A DNA stretch of 64,000 nt from Tenrec ecaudatus (GCF_050624435.1 NC_134542.1:112699677-112763676), one strand, 5' to 3'. Shown: positions 31,383-43,870, counted from the first letter of the stretch. Translations and numbers: made by a program. The notes: a model not told the origin generated them from the letters alone.

Positions 31383-31770
31383 CAGACCAAATCATAAGAC
31401 AGAGTGGTGGACTTCCCACAGAGCAAGTAAGCTAAGAGCTTTCGGGAAGGAGGCTGGCTTGGGAAACGGGGTTCTGGTGAGCATTGAATTCAGGGAAGTG
31501 GATTGGCTGACTGAGCTTGATTTGAATGCGTTTAGGTTGAGACTGGCACCGAAATGGCATCCCTTTTGGTATTTATCAGCAGTCCCAAAGAAACTTTGTA
31601 ACATGTCCCACTGAATATCTGTAACCTGGGAATTTCTCAGCTGCATTGTAACATACTCATTTCCTTAATAAACTTTCTAACAATGAGGCTTGTCTGTGAG
31701 ATCTGTGTGAATCTGGACGAAAAGTAGAAAATGCTGTTTGAGACTGAACACATTCGGTGTCACAGCAGTG
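31383..31770 (+). mobile_element. LTR-like repeat, family C
   Basis: Pairs with 33560-34100: 'ataagacagagtggtggact', 'atttatcagcagtcccaaag', 'tttccttaataaactttcta' with AATAAA, then 'gaaaagtagaaaatgctgtt'. The layout suggests an ERVL-like LTR; ends not resolved. Confidence 0.5.
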
Positions 31771-32424
31771 GGATTCGCTGTGGTGACTACAGACTCATAG
31801 AAAGAAGGGATTTTGTAAGAGAAAGAACCAAACTGGCTTGGGAAGTAAAAAAAAAAGGAGATTCCTGAAATGGTTACTTTGGTTACTGCTCATTGTAATG
31901 GATATAAAGAATGATATGCTGCAGCTGAGAGGAGAAAAACTGCTAGTGGAGTTTAGGGCCGGGTAACTCCAGGTCGTATGTACATAGAGAGCCACAGTCC
32001 AGGAATGAAAAAGACATTACTAAATTTGAGTATATTAAAAAATTAAGTCATGTATGTATTTACTTAGCTCCATTATTGATATCTAAAGCTTCTGCTATAT
32101 GGCATTGTAAAATACTAAGTAAATAGCCAATATAAGAGCTTATAAGCCTGCCTTCAGACTATGTTTGATTGGGCATGCTCAAAGGAGAATTAAGAATTGC
32201 CTGGGTAAAATGACTTTTTGTTTGAAGCCGAGATAGAGAAAGGGACTCAGAAAAAAACTCTGGACACCACCCTGAACTGCCTAGAGAACAGATTGACTTT
32301 GAAGGGAAGACTTGCAGAGGAAAAGGCTATTTAGCTTTAAAATTTTGAGGAAGCAGTTTGCTCCATTGCCCATGGCTCCAGGCCCTGGATGACTAGGGCT
32401 GAGACGGCCAGAACCTGTCCAATT
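31771..32424. other. No feature seen
   Basis: Unassigned sequence without coding signal. Confidence 0.4.
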
Positions 32425-32695
32425 GAAGAGGAACATGCTTTACGTTGGGAATGCTGCCAGGAGAGATCAGCCCTTAGAGAAGGGCACCATGCGTAGTAGA
32501 GGGTATTCAAAGCAGCACATTCCTGCCTCCTTTTGAAGACCCCAAAGGGGAAGCCCCGCAAGGGGATGAATGAACACAGAATTGATAACCATGGGTTCAG
32601 GCATAGGAACAATTGTGCGGATGGCACAGGACCAGGCTGTGTTTAGTTCTGTGGCACGTAGGGCTGCCATGGGTCAGAACCTAACAATCACCACC
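32425..32695 (+). mobile_element. RTE 3' end, sense, old
   Basis: Contains 'agcccttagagaagggcacc', then 'ggaacaattgtgcggatggc' and 'accaggctgtgtttagttct', the closing blocks of the RTE family. Confidence 0.7.
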
Positions 32696-33134
32696 TGTTT
32701 GACTCTGTCACCTGGCGCTCGTTGCTTCAGTTTTGCTACTTGGCGTACTCTGAACTGAACTTCGCTTATGGATGCAGACGGCCAAAGTTTCAACCAGGAA
32801 TAAAGATTCATCACATCAAAAATATTCTTGTCTCCTCAGAGTACTGGGAGTTGTTAGGCATAGGCCATGTAGAAATTTGATATGTAAAAGGAGGGGAGAT
32901 CAAAGCATGATGTGGCTGGCTTACAAGATTTTACATGTAATAGGGATAATAAATCCAAGAGCCAGGGACTGGCTTATAACGGCAGTACATAATTTAATGT
33001 GGATTTTTCTAGCCAAAGTCTCTGTAAGTGCCACCAAATGACCTTTTCCTGAATGTGTCTGGGGACAAAGGCCAGGGGAGACATTGATAGGATTCAACTG
33101 TGAGTAATTGTGAACAGGATCCGATGTGACTGCC
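32696..33134. other. No feature seen
   Basis: Unassigned. Confidence 0.4.
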
Positions 33135-33545
33135 ATCCTTGTTGTTGTTAGGTGCCGGTGAGTCAATTACAACAGACCCACTGCCTGGTCCTGCGCCATC
33201 CTCACAGATGTTGCCACGGTCAAGCCCCTTGTTGCAGCCACTGTGTCAATCCATTTTGTCCTGGCTCGCTCTTGTTCACTGACCCCCTACTTTACTACAC
33301 AGGAATTGCTCTTCAGGAGACTCGTATCTCCTAATTAGATGTCCTAACTTTGGAACAGAGTCTTGCCGTCCTTGCTTCTAATGAACATTCTGGCTGTGAT
33401 TTCTTCCAAGACTGGCTTGCTTGTTCTTCGGGCAGTTCATGGTGCTTTCAATACTTGTCACCAGAATGACAACTCAAATGCAAGGGTTCTTTTTCAGTCT
33501 TCCTTAGGCAATGTCCAATTCTCACACACATACTTCTGGTATAGA
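33135..33545 (-). mobile_element. RTE 3' end, antisense
   Basis: Begins with the tail 'ttgttgttgttaggtgccgg' and continues through 'cctggtcctgcgccatcctc', 'gcagccactgtgtcaatcca' and 'gtgatttcttccaagactgg'. 5' truncated. Confidence 0.85.
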
Positions 33546-33559
33546 ATGAGCGCTCTGAG

Positions 33560-34100
33560 AAGTGGGAAGGGAGGGGAGGAGGGGACTTAACAGCAGCAGA
33601 GTCAGTAGTGGAGCATGGGTTCTGTGGGCTCTGAGATCCCTGGGAATGAGCCCCCTCATCCAGAAGACAACGCTGGCATCTAAGGAGCAGCAGTGGGACC
33701 AGGATCCTGCTCATGAGACAGAGCGCTGGATTTCTCAGCCCACACAGAAGTAAAGCTAAGTGCTTTTGAGCAGGAGGCTGATGTGTGGAGTCAGGTACCT
33801 CTGAACTGTTCACTGGGGAAGCTGATTTTGCTGACCCCAGAAGCTGGAGCTGAATGCCTTTGGGTTCTGGCCTACAGTGGACTAGTCTGCACTTTGGCCA
33901 TTTATTAGCAGCCCTGAAAGCATTTTGTCACATGTACTGAATGAAACTTACATCTGGAGCATTTGTACCTCTAATGTGACTTGCTAATTTCCTGAATAAA
34001 CCTTTTAATTGTGAATGTTGTCTCAGTTTTTTGTGACCATTGCATTGAATGATCAGATTAGCTGAAAAAGTAGAGAATGTTGTTGGAGACAGAACATAAG
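33560..34100 (+). mobile_element. LTR-like repeat, family C
   Basis: Parallel to 31383-31770: 'catgagacagagcgctggat', 'ccatttattagcagccctga', 'tttcctgaataaaccttt' and 'aaaaagtagagaatgttgtt'. AATAAA is at about 33996. Confidence 0.5.
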
Positions 34101-34789
34101 CTCTCATGTCAAAATTACCGAGTAACAATAAACATCAACACCCCTGAGACACTTTTATTATAATATTATTGCTTCCCTCCTCCCTCCCCCCCCCGAAATG
34201 TCTTCAGAACACAACATACATGATAAAGTCTCTTCCACAATTCTTCCACTGGGCTCTCCAGCACAGCCCAGCCGAAGCACGGCTGAGTCTGCCAGGGAAA
34301 CGAACCTGGGAGGACAAGCTGCAGGCCAGTAGAGCGACCTATGTCTCTCTGTCTCCTGCTAACGCAGCCGGCTCTCTTGAAGGCCTCTTGCCAGGTCCTT
34401 CCTCACCCTTGTAACCACGTGGCAGCTCTTGTTGTGAAAGAGGTAATTGAGGCAGATTTTGAAAAAGCATTTCTGAGAAGGGCTGTAAGGTGTCAGAGGG
34501 CCCAGGTGGAGAGAGAGATCTGCCCCTATGGCTGCTGCTCTGCTCTGCTCATGAGCTCTGGAGCGCCCAAGTGAGATGAACATAAAACCACATTAAAATA
34601 GTTAGCTGTCCTTTTAAAGATATATTCAAGATATATATACACACACACATACATATATTTAATGATTGGGATAATATGAAAGTCATAATTTTCACACAGG
34701 AGTAGAATTAATATAATCCTTTTGGAAAGTAGTTTGGCACCAGAAAAATTCCACTGTACTGAAAAAGCTGTGGGCGGGCTCTACCTGTT
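34101..34789. other. No gene supported
   Basis: Includes a C-tract near 34183-34193 and an AC/AT microsatellite near 34630-34660. Overlapping short ORFs at 34169-34574 have no recognised motif and no start context. Confidence 0.4.
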
Positions 34790-34851
34790 CATAGCTAACC
34801 TCTTCCCAAACCCCACAAATGATCACTTTGTGATATGCAGATGATATAACC

Positions 34852-35297
34852 CAGCAGTCCTCAACCTGTGGGTCCAGAACCCTTTGGGGGTTCAATGACC
34901 CTTTCACAGGGGTTGCCTAAGACCATCAGAAAACACCACTCCTCTATCTGTCTCCAGGCGGGTCCGCCTACATGCAGATACGCCCACTTACAAGTAACCC
35001 ACGTGAAGACTGTTACCCATGCTACATCATGCTTCAAGATAAAATTTCATTTATTTGCTATTAGAAATAAATATTTCACAATATATAATTACACATTTTT
35101 GTGATTAATCATTATGCTTTAATTATGTTCAACTTATAACAATGAAAATACATCCTGTATAACAGACATTTACATGATGATTCATAACAGTAACAGTAAT
35201 GAAGTAGCGACAAAAATAATTTTATGGTTTGGGGGGTCACCACAACACGAGGAACTGTATTAAAGGCTCATGGCATGAGGAAGGTTGAGAACCACTG
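34852..35297. mobile_element. SPIN-type hAT element (non-autonomous)
   Basis: A 446-base element with the SPIN terminus CAGCAGTCCTCAACCTGTGG at the left and its inverted repeat GGTTGAGAACCACTG at the right. SPIN-specific blocks follow: 'accctttgggggttcaatga', 'ccctttcacaggggttgcct', 'aagaccatcagaaaacac'. Most mismatches look like CpG decay. It has no transposase. The flanking octamers ATATAACC and ATGAGAAC agree at 5 of 8 positions, an eroded 8-bp duplication. It sits just after the RT active-site codons of an RTE. SPIN invaded tenrecs horizontally, so this is the window's best taxonomic marker. Confidence 0.88.
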
Positions 35298-35651
35298 ATG
35301 AGAACCAACTTTAGAAGAAATACTTATTGATCAAGATCAAGACTATAGACATCATTGTTGATTACACTTTAGTTAAAAAAAAATAAGAATCCTCACAACT
35401 AGATCAACAAGAAGCATCGTGATGAACAGAGAAATTAGTGAAGATGTGAAGGATTTAATTTTTGCTTGATTCCACAATCAATGCTCACGGAAGCAGTAGT
35501 CAAAACTCAAACAATATATCGCAATGTTCAGATTTGCTACAAAAGACTTCTTTGAAATATTAAAAAACAAAGATGTCATTTTTGAGGACTATGGTTCATC
35601 TGACCAAAGACATGTTTTTTTTCAACTGTATGACCTGACTGTGAAAGCTGG

Positions 35652-36202
35652 TATGGTAGTGACATAATCTGGTGTCAATTTTGGACTTGAGAGGATTAAG
35701 TGTTAAAGGGTGGAGTCTAGTCTGTCAATCAGATCATACCCAATGAGGCCTCTGTGTGGGCATGGCCTTCCCCTGAGAAGTTGAGAACCCCTATACTTCC
35801 TCCTTGGAGGCAGAAGACACTTCTCTCTCTGCTTACTTCCTGCAAGACATCCCTGAGGAGAAGCCACATGGACCTACCCTGATGCAGCCCTGGGAACTGG
35901 AGGAACCACATGGAGACCCCTGTCAGTACTGAGATGTTTACAACGCCACTGGATCCCAAGATTTTCTACCCACTTGCCTCTGATAATCCTGCATTCATCA
36001 TCATTGCATGTGTTTCATGAGTCTGAAGAGGACTTTATAGATTGGTGTCAGATATATGGGCTAACATCCGACTTACGGACTTGGACTGGACTCAGTTGGG
36101 GTGCTTTCTTAATGTACAATGTAGACCTTTTATATAAAACTCTCTTTTGTACACATATGTGTGTTTATGAATTTGTTTCTCTAGTCAACCCGGACTAACA
36201 CA
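35652..36202 (+). mobile_element. Solo LTR, family B, sense, 5-bp duplication
   Basis: Lies between perfect GCTGG repeats (35647-35651, 36203-36207) in an RTE. It ends 'tttgtttctctagtcaaccc' then GGACTAACACA, the reverse complement of the starts at 2834, 8499 and 44683. It is preceded by 'tatataaaactctctttt'. The 5-bp duplication and 3' layout fit MaLR/ERVL LTRs. Confidence 0.75.
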
Positions 36203-36407
36203 GCTGGACAATAAAGAAACCAATGGAATTGATGCTTTTGAATCAGTTTTGGTGAAGAAAATTGAATATACCATGGACTGCTAGAAGACAAAAATAAATC
36301 TATTTGGAAAAAAACACAAATGTTCCTTAGCAGCAGCTTGGCTAGACTTCTCACATCATTTGGGCTAGTTCATGGAAAAGGACATCAGGCCTGGTGAAGG
36401 AGATAGT

Positions 36408-36582
36408 AGCATTGAAGTTAATGCTGACTCATAGCAACACCCAGTGGCTTTCCAAGACTGAAACTCTTTATGGGAGTGGAAATCCCAGTGTTTCTCCTGA
36501 GGAGCTGCTATTTTGAACTGCTGGCCATCCATGCGATTCACAGCCCAATACGTAACTCCTACCCCACCAGGGCTCCTGGTAA
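36408..36582 (-). mobile_element. AfroSINE, antisense, in the RTE
   Basis: From 'gaagttaatgctgactcata' (SINE 3' end) to 'taccccaccagggctcctgg' (complement of the SINE start), full length. Confidence 0.8.
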
Positions 36583-36999
36583 AGAAGAAAGTTTGTGAAA
36601 AAAGGAAGGCCCCCTAAGAGGTAGATTGACACAGTGCCTGAAATAACGGGCTCAAACAACAGGATTGTTGGGATTACCAAGGACTGGGCTTTGATTGTGT
36701 GGTTGTAGTAAAGAACCACGCTGATATAGAAATGCGTTCAGGGCACCTCACAATTACAACGTCCTTTCCCTCCCACACCATATGCCTTTCCCAATGGTAA
36801 ATACTGTAGCCGTTCTGTGCAAGAATCTGCTTTCCATCTTTCCCAGGAACATATAACAGTTTTGTGAATCAAACCTAGTGATTTATGTTATACTACCAAT
36901 TCTATTCAGCAACTTATTTTTTCACTCAATTAAAAAATGTACTATTAATTATTTTGGGGGGGGTACATTTTAAATAATAACCTTTGTATTCAACAACTT

Positions 37000-37625
37000 G
37001 CTACTTGCTCAGCAGCTTGTCCTACCTCCACTTTTCTTCTCCCTCTTGTAGAATACTGTCTTCCCCTTCAACCAAGTTACTCCCCGTTTACGCTCTTGCC
37101 CATTTATTCCCCCTTTTCCCCTTTCCTTCTTAGCCCTGTTATCTATCAGGAATCTGTTTCTTTTGGTATGAAATTCTTGTCTTAATTTTTTTTTCTATTC
37201 TAACAGTGTTCTCACACAATTTTTGTCCTTTTGTGATTGACTAACTTCTAAGCCTTTGGATTTGCCCTCCGTGTGCGTTCATATCATGAAAAGTTCCAAT
37301 TTCACCACTATCCTTTAGATTATGCTAGCGTTCTACTGTGTATGTGTACTAAAGCTTATTTACCCTTTCTTCCAGGGATGGGCATTTAGGCATATTCTTG
37401 CTCTTGTGAATACGTAGGTGTGCAATGAACATCAGTGGGTGTGTCTATCTGTCCCTGCTATGGCTCCTTTGCCTTTAGGCTGTGAACCAAGATAGGGCAT
37501 TAGTGAGTCTTACTGTATTTCTATCCCTAGATGTTGTCTTTTCTTTTTGACCTTTGCTACCAATGCCTGTGTGAGGTGGTGTCTCATCAGTGTTTGGATT
37601 TGCATCTCTCAGATCGTTTGGTAGT
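37000..37625 (-). mobile_element. L1 ORF2 C-terminal/3' fragment, antisense
   Basis: Recognisable antisense L1 blocks: 'gggatgggcatttaggcata', 'gtgaatacgtaggtgtgcaa', 'gtgtgaggtggtgtctcatc', 'tttggatttgcatctctcag'. The part before 37300 is pyrimidine-rich and may be 3' UTR. Old and untranslatable. Confidence 0.65.
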
Positions 37626-37872
37626 TAGGTTTTTCTGTTAACGTGGATGGGCCAGGATTCTCCCACGATTTGATCTTTGTGGTCAACTCCATGACAGCTC
37701 CTCTGTGAAGCAGTCAGGCAACTGTGGGGAGAGTACATTTCCTTAATCTGGCCACAGCCTTGATACGATTGAGAGAGGTTTCCTTCAAGATGTGGTCTAC
37801 TTTTAGCATGAATTGACAACGTGTAGAAGTGGCCTTACTTTTACTGCTGGAGTTCGTTCCACTCTCTGGTTC

Positions 37873-38459
37873 TGTTAGGCTGCTGCAGTGGTCGACCTCA
37901 GTTCCTGCATCTCGATGCTGGAAGAGTTCACACAGCAGAAGCACTTTTATAAATCCAAGGGACTTTTTTGAAGGAAGGGGAGGTTTCTGATATGAAAAGT
38001 CTCAAAAAGTGCATGCTATCTCTGGAAAGAGTGCAAAGCCACATGATGGGATGGGGGAGGGGGGCTTGTTAAAGTTTGTCACTCGACCACTTCAAGAGAG
38101 CTCAGAAAAGCCACGTGGACAGGTGTACAGAAATGGAAACGTGAATCCAGAGTGTGGAACCACGAGTAGGAAATCCCAAGAGGGTGCCCTGAGAGAGACG
38201 CATGAGAGGGGGCATGGGAGCTCAGGAGCTCAGAGTGGGGGTGCACCACAGCTCTCCCACCTGCAAAGAACCACCCAAACAAGAAAGAGTGGCCTACCCA
38301 CAGCCTGGTATGTGACCCCGTCTATCCCCACTGGGTGGGGAGGCATGGCTGAATCTTATTGGCCAAGTTTAAGCACACCTGTGTGAAGGCACATCACTGG
38401 TGCCTAGGTGTGGGTGTGTGGGCCCGGTTGAATTTACGCATAGGTTACTAATTAGTGTG
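37873..38459 (-). mobile_element. Candidate LTR-like insertion, boundaries uncertain
   Basis: Opens TGTTAGGCTGCTGC on the plus strand and is bracketed by an identical octamer TCTGGTTC (37865-37872 and 38460-38467). The minus strand has CCAAT (complement at ~38358) and TATAAA (complement near 37951). However, the right end is not CA, an 8-bp repeat is unusual for an LTR, and I found no polyadenylation signal. Could be coincidence. Confidence 0.3.
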
Positions 38460-38569
38460 TCTGGTTCCTTTCCAACCCCTGCCAGTAAATTTCCTCTAGC
38501 ACAGGTGCTGGGGGAGACAACCCCCCCTTTATCCTGATCTAGCTTTCAGTCAGTTCAACATCCTGTTAT

Positions 38570-38865
38570 GGAGTTTGCTGATCCCAGGAGCCTGCAGTAA
38601 ACTGTTGAGCTCATTCAGCCTATATCACATTCATCCAGTTTAACACCCACCTGCCTGTGGGCATCAGGCCCCATCTTCCTGCTTCCTGTTCACCAAGTCA
38701 AGAGAAGCCTTCAGCTTATATCTGACCTAGGCACTTGAGCCCGATTGGACTCCTTGCCCATTCTACAAGTATGGGATTCATTTCTTGATATAAAGCTCTT
38801 TTTATATATCGAAGTATGTAAGTGTCACTGGTTTTCTTCTCTGGAGATCCAGCCTGAAATCAGTG
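38570..38865 (+). repeat. Possible family B-related fragment
   Basis: The right end 'gatataaagctctttttata' followed by 'ttttcttctctggagatcca' resembles the 3' end layout of the family B LTR at 35652-36202. The similarity is limited to that part. Confidence 0.3.
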
Positions 38866-39849
38866 ACTTGTAGTCATGAGCATTTCTTCGTGTTGGCTTC
38901 CTGGAGCTCTCTCCTCTCCTTCCCTCCCCTCTGGGGAGAATAACTGCGTCAAAGAATACTTCCTTGTTTGCTTTGTGTAAACAAGAGTCAAAATAGTCCT
39001 AAAGATCGTAGAACTTGAATGCAGCTCTGAGAAAGGAGCTTGCTGACTGACCTGTAAGTAGGTCTGAGCAGGACTATCTATCTTGTATTGGAGCTATTCA
39101 TTTTTGAATTTGAAAAATTCACCTGGGGCTTTGACATTAAAAGAGTTAAATTCTGAACATTAAGGTATAAAGAAAAAGCCTACAGGAGAATTTAAATACA
39201 CCATTAACTGGCTAATATGACAAGAAATTCCAATCAACCTTTATCAGTTGCATCTCTCTTCAATGACCCTTCAGCCCACTTTAAACTACTTTGAGTTGTA
39301 AAACTACTTTGCAAATTCTCCCGAGGAATGTAAATGACTTGCATTTTTAGTCACCCCCTGACAATTTTCATTCACTATTTAACAGGCAATTATCTGGCCA
39401 ACCAAAGTTACAAATAACTCTCCAGGAGAATGAAGTGTCCTCTGAGTTCAGTGAAGAGGGTCGAACCCATATGCCAATAACATCTACAAGTTTAGCTGGG
39501 TCTTTCTTTTCTCCTTCAAGTCTTCACTCAAATTTCGCTCTTGAACGTTTTGAGTATGACAAATATATTCATAATACATTTTCAAGAATTGGTAAGTTAT
39601 AAATTGTTTGAAAAATGTATCAAATGCTTCATGTCTCTAAATCACCATTTCATAAAATTAGGAAAGTTATACCTTATACCCTGAAATAAATTTCTAATGC
39701 TCTGAAGATACATATGAAGGTCTACATTTCTCAACATATTTAATTCAATTAATCAAATATTTACTACACACTATTACTTTTCCAGGTCCTATTTTACCAA
39801 CTTCATATCGGGACAGAAGAGACCTAGAATTAGAGATCTCCTCAAGGAC
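38866..39849. other. No feature seen
   Basis: Unassigned; no long ORF on either strand. Confidence 0.4.
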
Positions 39850-42800
39850 ACAGTGGGAGGGCTTACTTTACTCGACTTTAGCACCTATTTATTATACAGC
39901 CACAGTGCTCAAACCCATGTGGCATTGCTTTGATGATACATATCCAGACCAATGGAAAAGGATTGAAAACCCAGAAATAAAATCATCAGCATACAGACAT
40001 TGATCTTCAATAGGCTGCCAAAATTATCAAATGGGAAGCAGATGCACTCTTCCATATGTGGTACTGGAAAAGAATGGATACATATCTGCAGAAAAATTAA
40101 GCAAGACCCTTACCTCACTCCATGCACAAAAATAAACTCATGATAGATCACAGACTTAGAGGTAAAACTCCAAACTATAAGGACTATCAATGAGGGAATT
40201 AAAACAAATCTGAGAACTTTGACTCAGGGAATACATAGGCTACTGGAAATAGGGAAGGACACAAACACAGAGGAGGCACAAATTGACAAATGGGATATAC
40301 TAAAGATAAAACACCTGTGTACCCCAAAAGAATTTGCCAAGAGAGTAATAAGAGAGTCCACAGGCTGGGAAAGCATCTTTAGTAATGACACATCAGACAA
40401 AGGCCTTATTACTAAAATCTGCAATACTCTGCTAACTTACAAGAAAGGAACCAATTGCCCACCGAGGAGGTGGGCAAAGGACCTGAACAGGAGTTTCTCA
40501 AGAGAAGAAATCCAAATGGCCAATAAATATATGAGAAAGTGTTCCAGATCTCTAGCCATAAGAGAAATGCAAATTAAAACATCAATGAGGTGCCAGCTAA
40601 CACTCTCAAATATAGCACAATTCAAAAAATCAGAAAGCAACAAGTGTTGGAGGAGTTGTGGGGAGACAGGTACTCTCATCCACTGCTGGTGGGCCTTTAG
40701 GTAGGAACGGCTACTATGGAAATCGATTTGGCGATATCTAAAACAGATGGAAATCGAGCTACCATACAACCCAGCAAACCCTTGCTGGGCATATACCCTG
40801 AAGAGGCAAGAAACAAACCACGGCCAGACATCTGTGCTCCAGTGTTCAATGTGGCACAGTTCACAATTGCAAGGAGTTGGAAACAATCCAAATTTCTATC
40901 AACTGATGAATGGATTGAAAAACTGCTACATACATAAAATGGAGTACTACACATCCCTAAAAAGCAGTCATGGATGTATGAAGAACATCGCCACATGGGA
41001 AGAACTGGAGGAAATGATGCTAAGCAAAGTAAGCCAAGCACAAAAGGACAAGGACAACATGAGTCCACTGAGGCAAGCTCAGAAAATCCAAAAGGGGCGT
41101 AGGGAAAAAGCTACTGTATGCATACATCCCTGGGGTGAGGTGCAGGTAATATGGCAGGGGCCAGCCTAAACCCAGGGAGACATATGGTAACCAACTAAAA
41201 AGGAGGGGGGAGGAAGCCAGGGAAACAGAGCACTAACCCACCCAAGGGGAAGGTGTTGTTTATATCTCCACAGGGAAAGAGGGATGAGACTTCAACTCAG
41301 TGCCCCAAGACAAGAGCTCAACACACTGGCACAAAGCAGGGAACCAACAGAAAGGCCTGAGAGGCCGGCCCCATTACCAACTAAGTGGACAGCAACACTC
41401 TCCCCCCAGAAGAATTCATTTAAGAGGACGGCACTGAAGCTACATCTCAAGGAGAGGCATGCATCTGATCAGAGCAATCAGAGCAAACAAGGGGGAGATA
41501 AAAAGAGTGAAGCACATTGTGGCCCACCAAGCCCTGAGGACAATATTTCTGCTCAGAGCATCCATTGCACAGAGAGGACCATAGGACCGGCCCCACCACG
41601 AGACTTGACATTCCTCATGGACCCACAGCACCATGGGGGACAACACTGGAGATACATGGCAGGAATTGTGCCTGCCCTGTCCCCACCACATTGAGGCGAG
41701 GCACTAGGGCTGTGCAGCAGAGCAGCAAGGGGAGCAGATCAATACATTCTCAAGGGAACACCAAAAATAGACTCTGGGGCCAGGGTGTGGTGCCCTATCA
41801 CACTCGACTGGAAAACACTTGTAAAGGTCAATAAATAGACCTTGAACTATTTATAGGCTTTTTTGTTATTGCTGTTGCCTTTTGTTGTTGTTGTTGTAGC
41901 TATTGCTTTATTTTCTATTGTTGCTTTGTTGTACTTGGTCTTGTGTTTGTGCATATTTTTGTTGCTGCACGTCTATCTGGATGGGATAGGCAGGATAAAC
42001 CAGCTGGAAGAGAGAACAATGGGATGACACGTTTAGGGGGGCATGGGAGAGGAGGAGGCACGTGAAAGAAAGTGGGTGTTAACAAACACAGGGACAAGGG
42101 AACAACAAGTGGTCCAAAAATCAATGACGAGGAGGGTGTAGAGATCTGGTAGGGCTTAATCAAGGGCAATGTAACTGAGTGGAATTACTGAAACACAAAT
42201 GAAGGCTGAACATGATAGTGGGGCCAGAAGAAAATAAAAGGAAATAGAGGAAAGATATAGAAGCAAAGGGCATTTATAGAGATCTAAATACAGACATGTA
42301 CGTATGTAAATATATTTACATATGATGATGGGGAAATATATGTATGTACATACATTTATAAGTTTAGTTTTAAGGAAGCAGATGGACATTGGGCCTCTAC
42401 TCAAGTACTCCCTCAACACAAGAACACTTTGTTCTAATAATTCGGCACTCTGATATGCTCACCTTCCTGACATGATTGCTGAAGACAAAGTGGGTGCATA
42501 AGCAAATATGGCGAAGAAAGCTGATGGTGTCTGGCTATCAAAAGATATAGCATCTGGGGTCTTAAAGGCTTAAAGGTAAAAAAGCGGCCATCTAGCTGAG
42601 AAATAACGAAACCCACATCGAAGAAGCACACCAGCCTGTGTGAGCAAAAAACTATAATGTGAATGTGGGGCAGTGCAGAGGGGAGGCTGAAAGCCAATCT
42701 GTAAGCAATTGGACATACGCTTACAGAACAGTCGTGGGAAGAAGACTGGCCAGTTTGGGTGCAGTATAGCACAGATGAAACATACAGCTTTCCTCTGGTT

Positions 42801-43144
42801 CTTCCATGCTCACCACCACATCTCCCCCCCGCCCCCACTTTCATGGAACTGATCACAACATCCTATCTGTAACCCCTCCCAGGGTGATGGACAACAGATA
42901 GGGGGTAAAGTGAGACATTGGACAGTGCAAGACATGAAATGATAATAATAATAATTTATCAAGCGAGCATGTGGGAGGGAGGGAAGGGGGGGGGAGTGGA
43001 AAAATGAGGAGCTGATACCAAGGGCTCAAGTAGAAAGAAAATGCTTCGAAAAGGATGAAGGCAACATATGTACAAATGTGCTTGAGATAATGTATATATG
43101 TATGGATTGTGATAAGAGTTGTATGAGCCCCCAATAAAATGATG
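39850..43144 (+). mobile_element. 5'-truncated L1: ORF2 C-terminus plus long 3' UTR
   Basis: The reference L1 for this window. 39850-41169 is the C-terminal part of ORF2 (endonuclease-RT polyprotein) with frameshifts. The open stretch 40219-40704 ends in the family C-terminal motif GETGTLIHCWW. 40747-41169 follows with 'HKMEYYTSLK' and 'MLSKVSQAQKDK'. 41170-43144 is noncoding 3' UTR, almost 2 kb, with a TTG-rich tract near 41850-41960 and a G-rich tract near 42985. It ends CCCCAATAAAATGAT. RT and endonuclease domains are missing, so it is inactive. Many fragments elsewhere in the window derive from this 3' UTR. Confidence 0.9.
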
Positions 43145-43726
43145 TTTTTAAGAAAAGCAGTCTACAAAAGTCAGCTAGATAGAACTTTACATAAAATTGA
43201 GAGAAAAATGAAAATACTTATGTTATAATTGCTACAAAAAGTATAAAAGAGGACTGGGCAATGCACAAGGGAGCATAGAAGAAGATATATCACAAAGTAG
43301 AAATTTCTGGATAGCATCTTAATTTTCCAGTTAGTCATGGTTGCTGTCATAGTGGGTTGCTTTCGACCCAGCCAAACTCCAGGCAACCCTAAGCACAAGG
43401 CCAATAAATGATGCTTGTTCCATCTTAACGGTTACTGAAACGATCTTGATTCTATTGGGGCCACTGTATTTTGAGAGCTTTCTGACCTAAGGGATTAATC
43501 TTCCACTGTATCAGACAGTATTCAGTTGTGATTCAGAAGGTTTTCATTGGCGAATTTTGGAAGTAGTTTTCCAGGAGTTTCATCCTAGAATACTTTAGTC
43601 TGGAAGCACTACTGGACTCCTTCACCGTGGGTGGCCCCCGTGGTATGTGAAATACATGCGCCGTACCGTTGAGCTTAGAGCAGCGCTCCAGCAATGGCTA
43701 ATAGGCAAATCAACCGTGGTTAGAAC
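43145..43726. other. No feature seen
   Basis: Unassigned, with a weak SINE-like patch at 43345-43400. Confidence 0.4.
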
Positions 43727-43870
43727 AAATGCGCTAGAGTCCATTCTGACCCCATCAGCCATGGAGACAGATTACCACTGCTCCCTTGAGTTTCCAAGGA
43801 TATAAATCTTTATGGGAGCAACTGGTGGGTTCGAACTGCTGACTTTGCAGTTACTATCATGGTTCACCCC
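43727..43870 (-). mobile_element. AfroSINE, antisense
   Basis: 'tttatgggagcaactggtgg' then 'gttcgaactgctgactttgc', the complement of the SINE body and tRNA-like head. Confidence 0.7.

Larger units (their letters stand above)
34790..36715 (+). mobile_element. RTE-type LINE, sense, with three insertions
   Basis: RTE pieces at about 34790-34851, 35298-35646, 36203-36407 and 36583-36715 carry the RT core ('tatgcagatgat', the YADD codons, at 34834-34845), the C-terminal domain ('ggactgctagaagacaaaaa') and the 3' tail. SPIN, a family B LTR and an AfroSINE separate them. Confidence 0.75.

Noticed and set aside
40219-40704. 161-codon frame as a host gene
   Set aside because: It is the C-terminal part of L1 ORF2 (GETGTLIHCWW motif), broken downstream.
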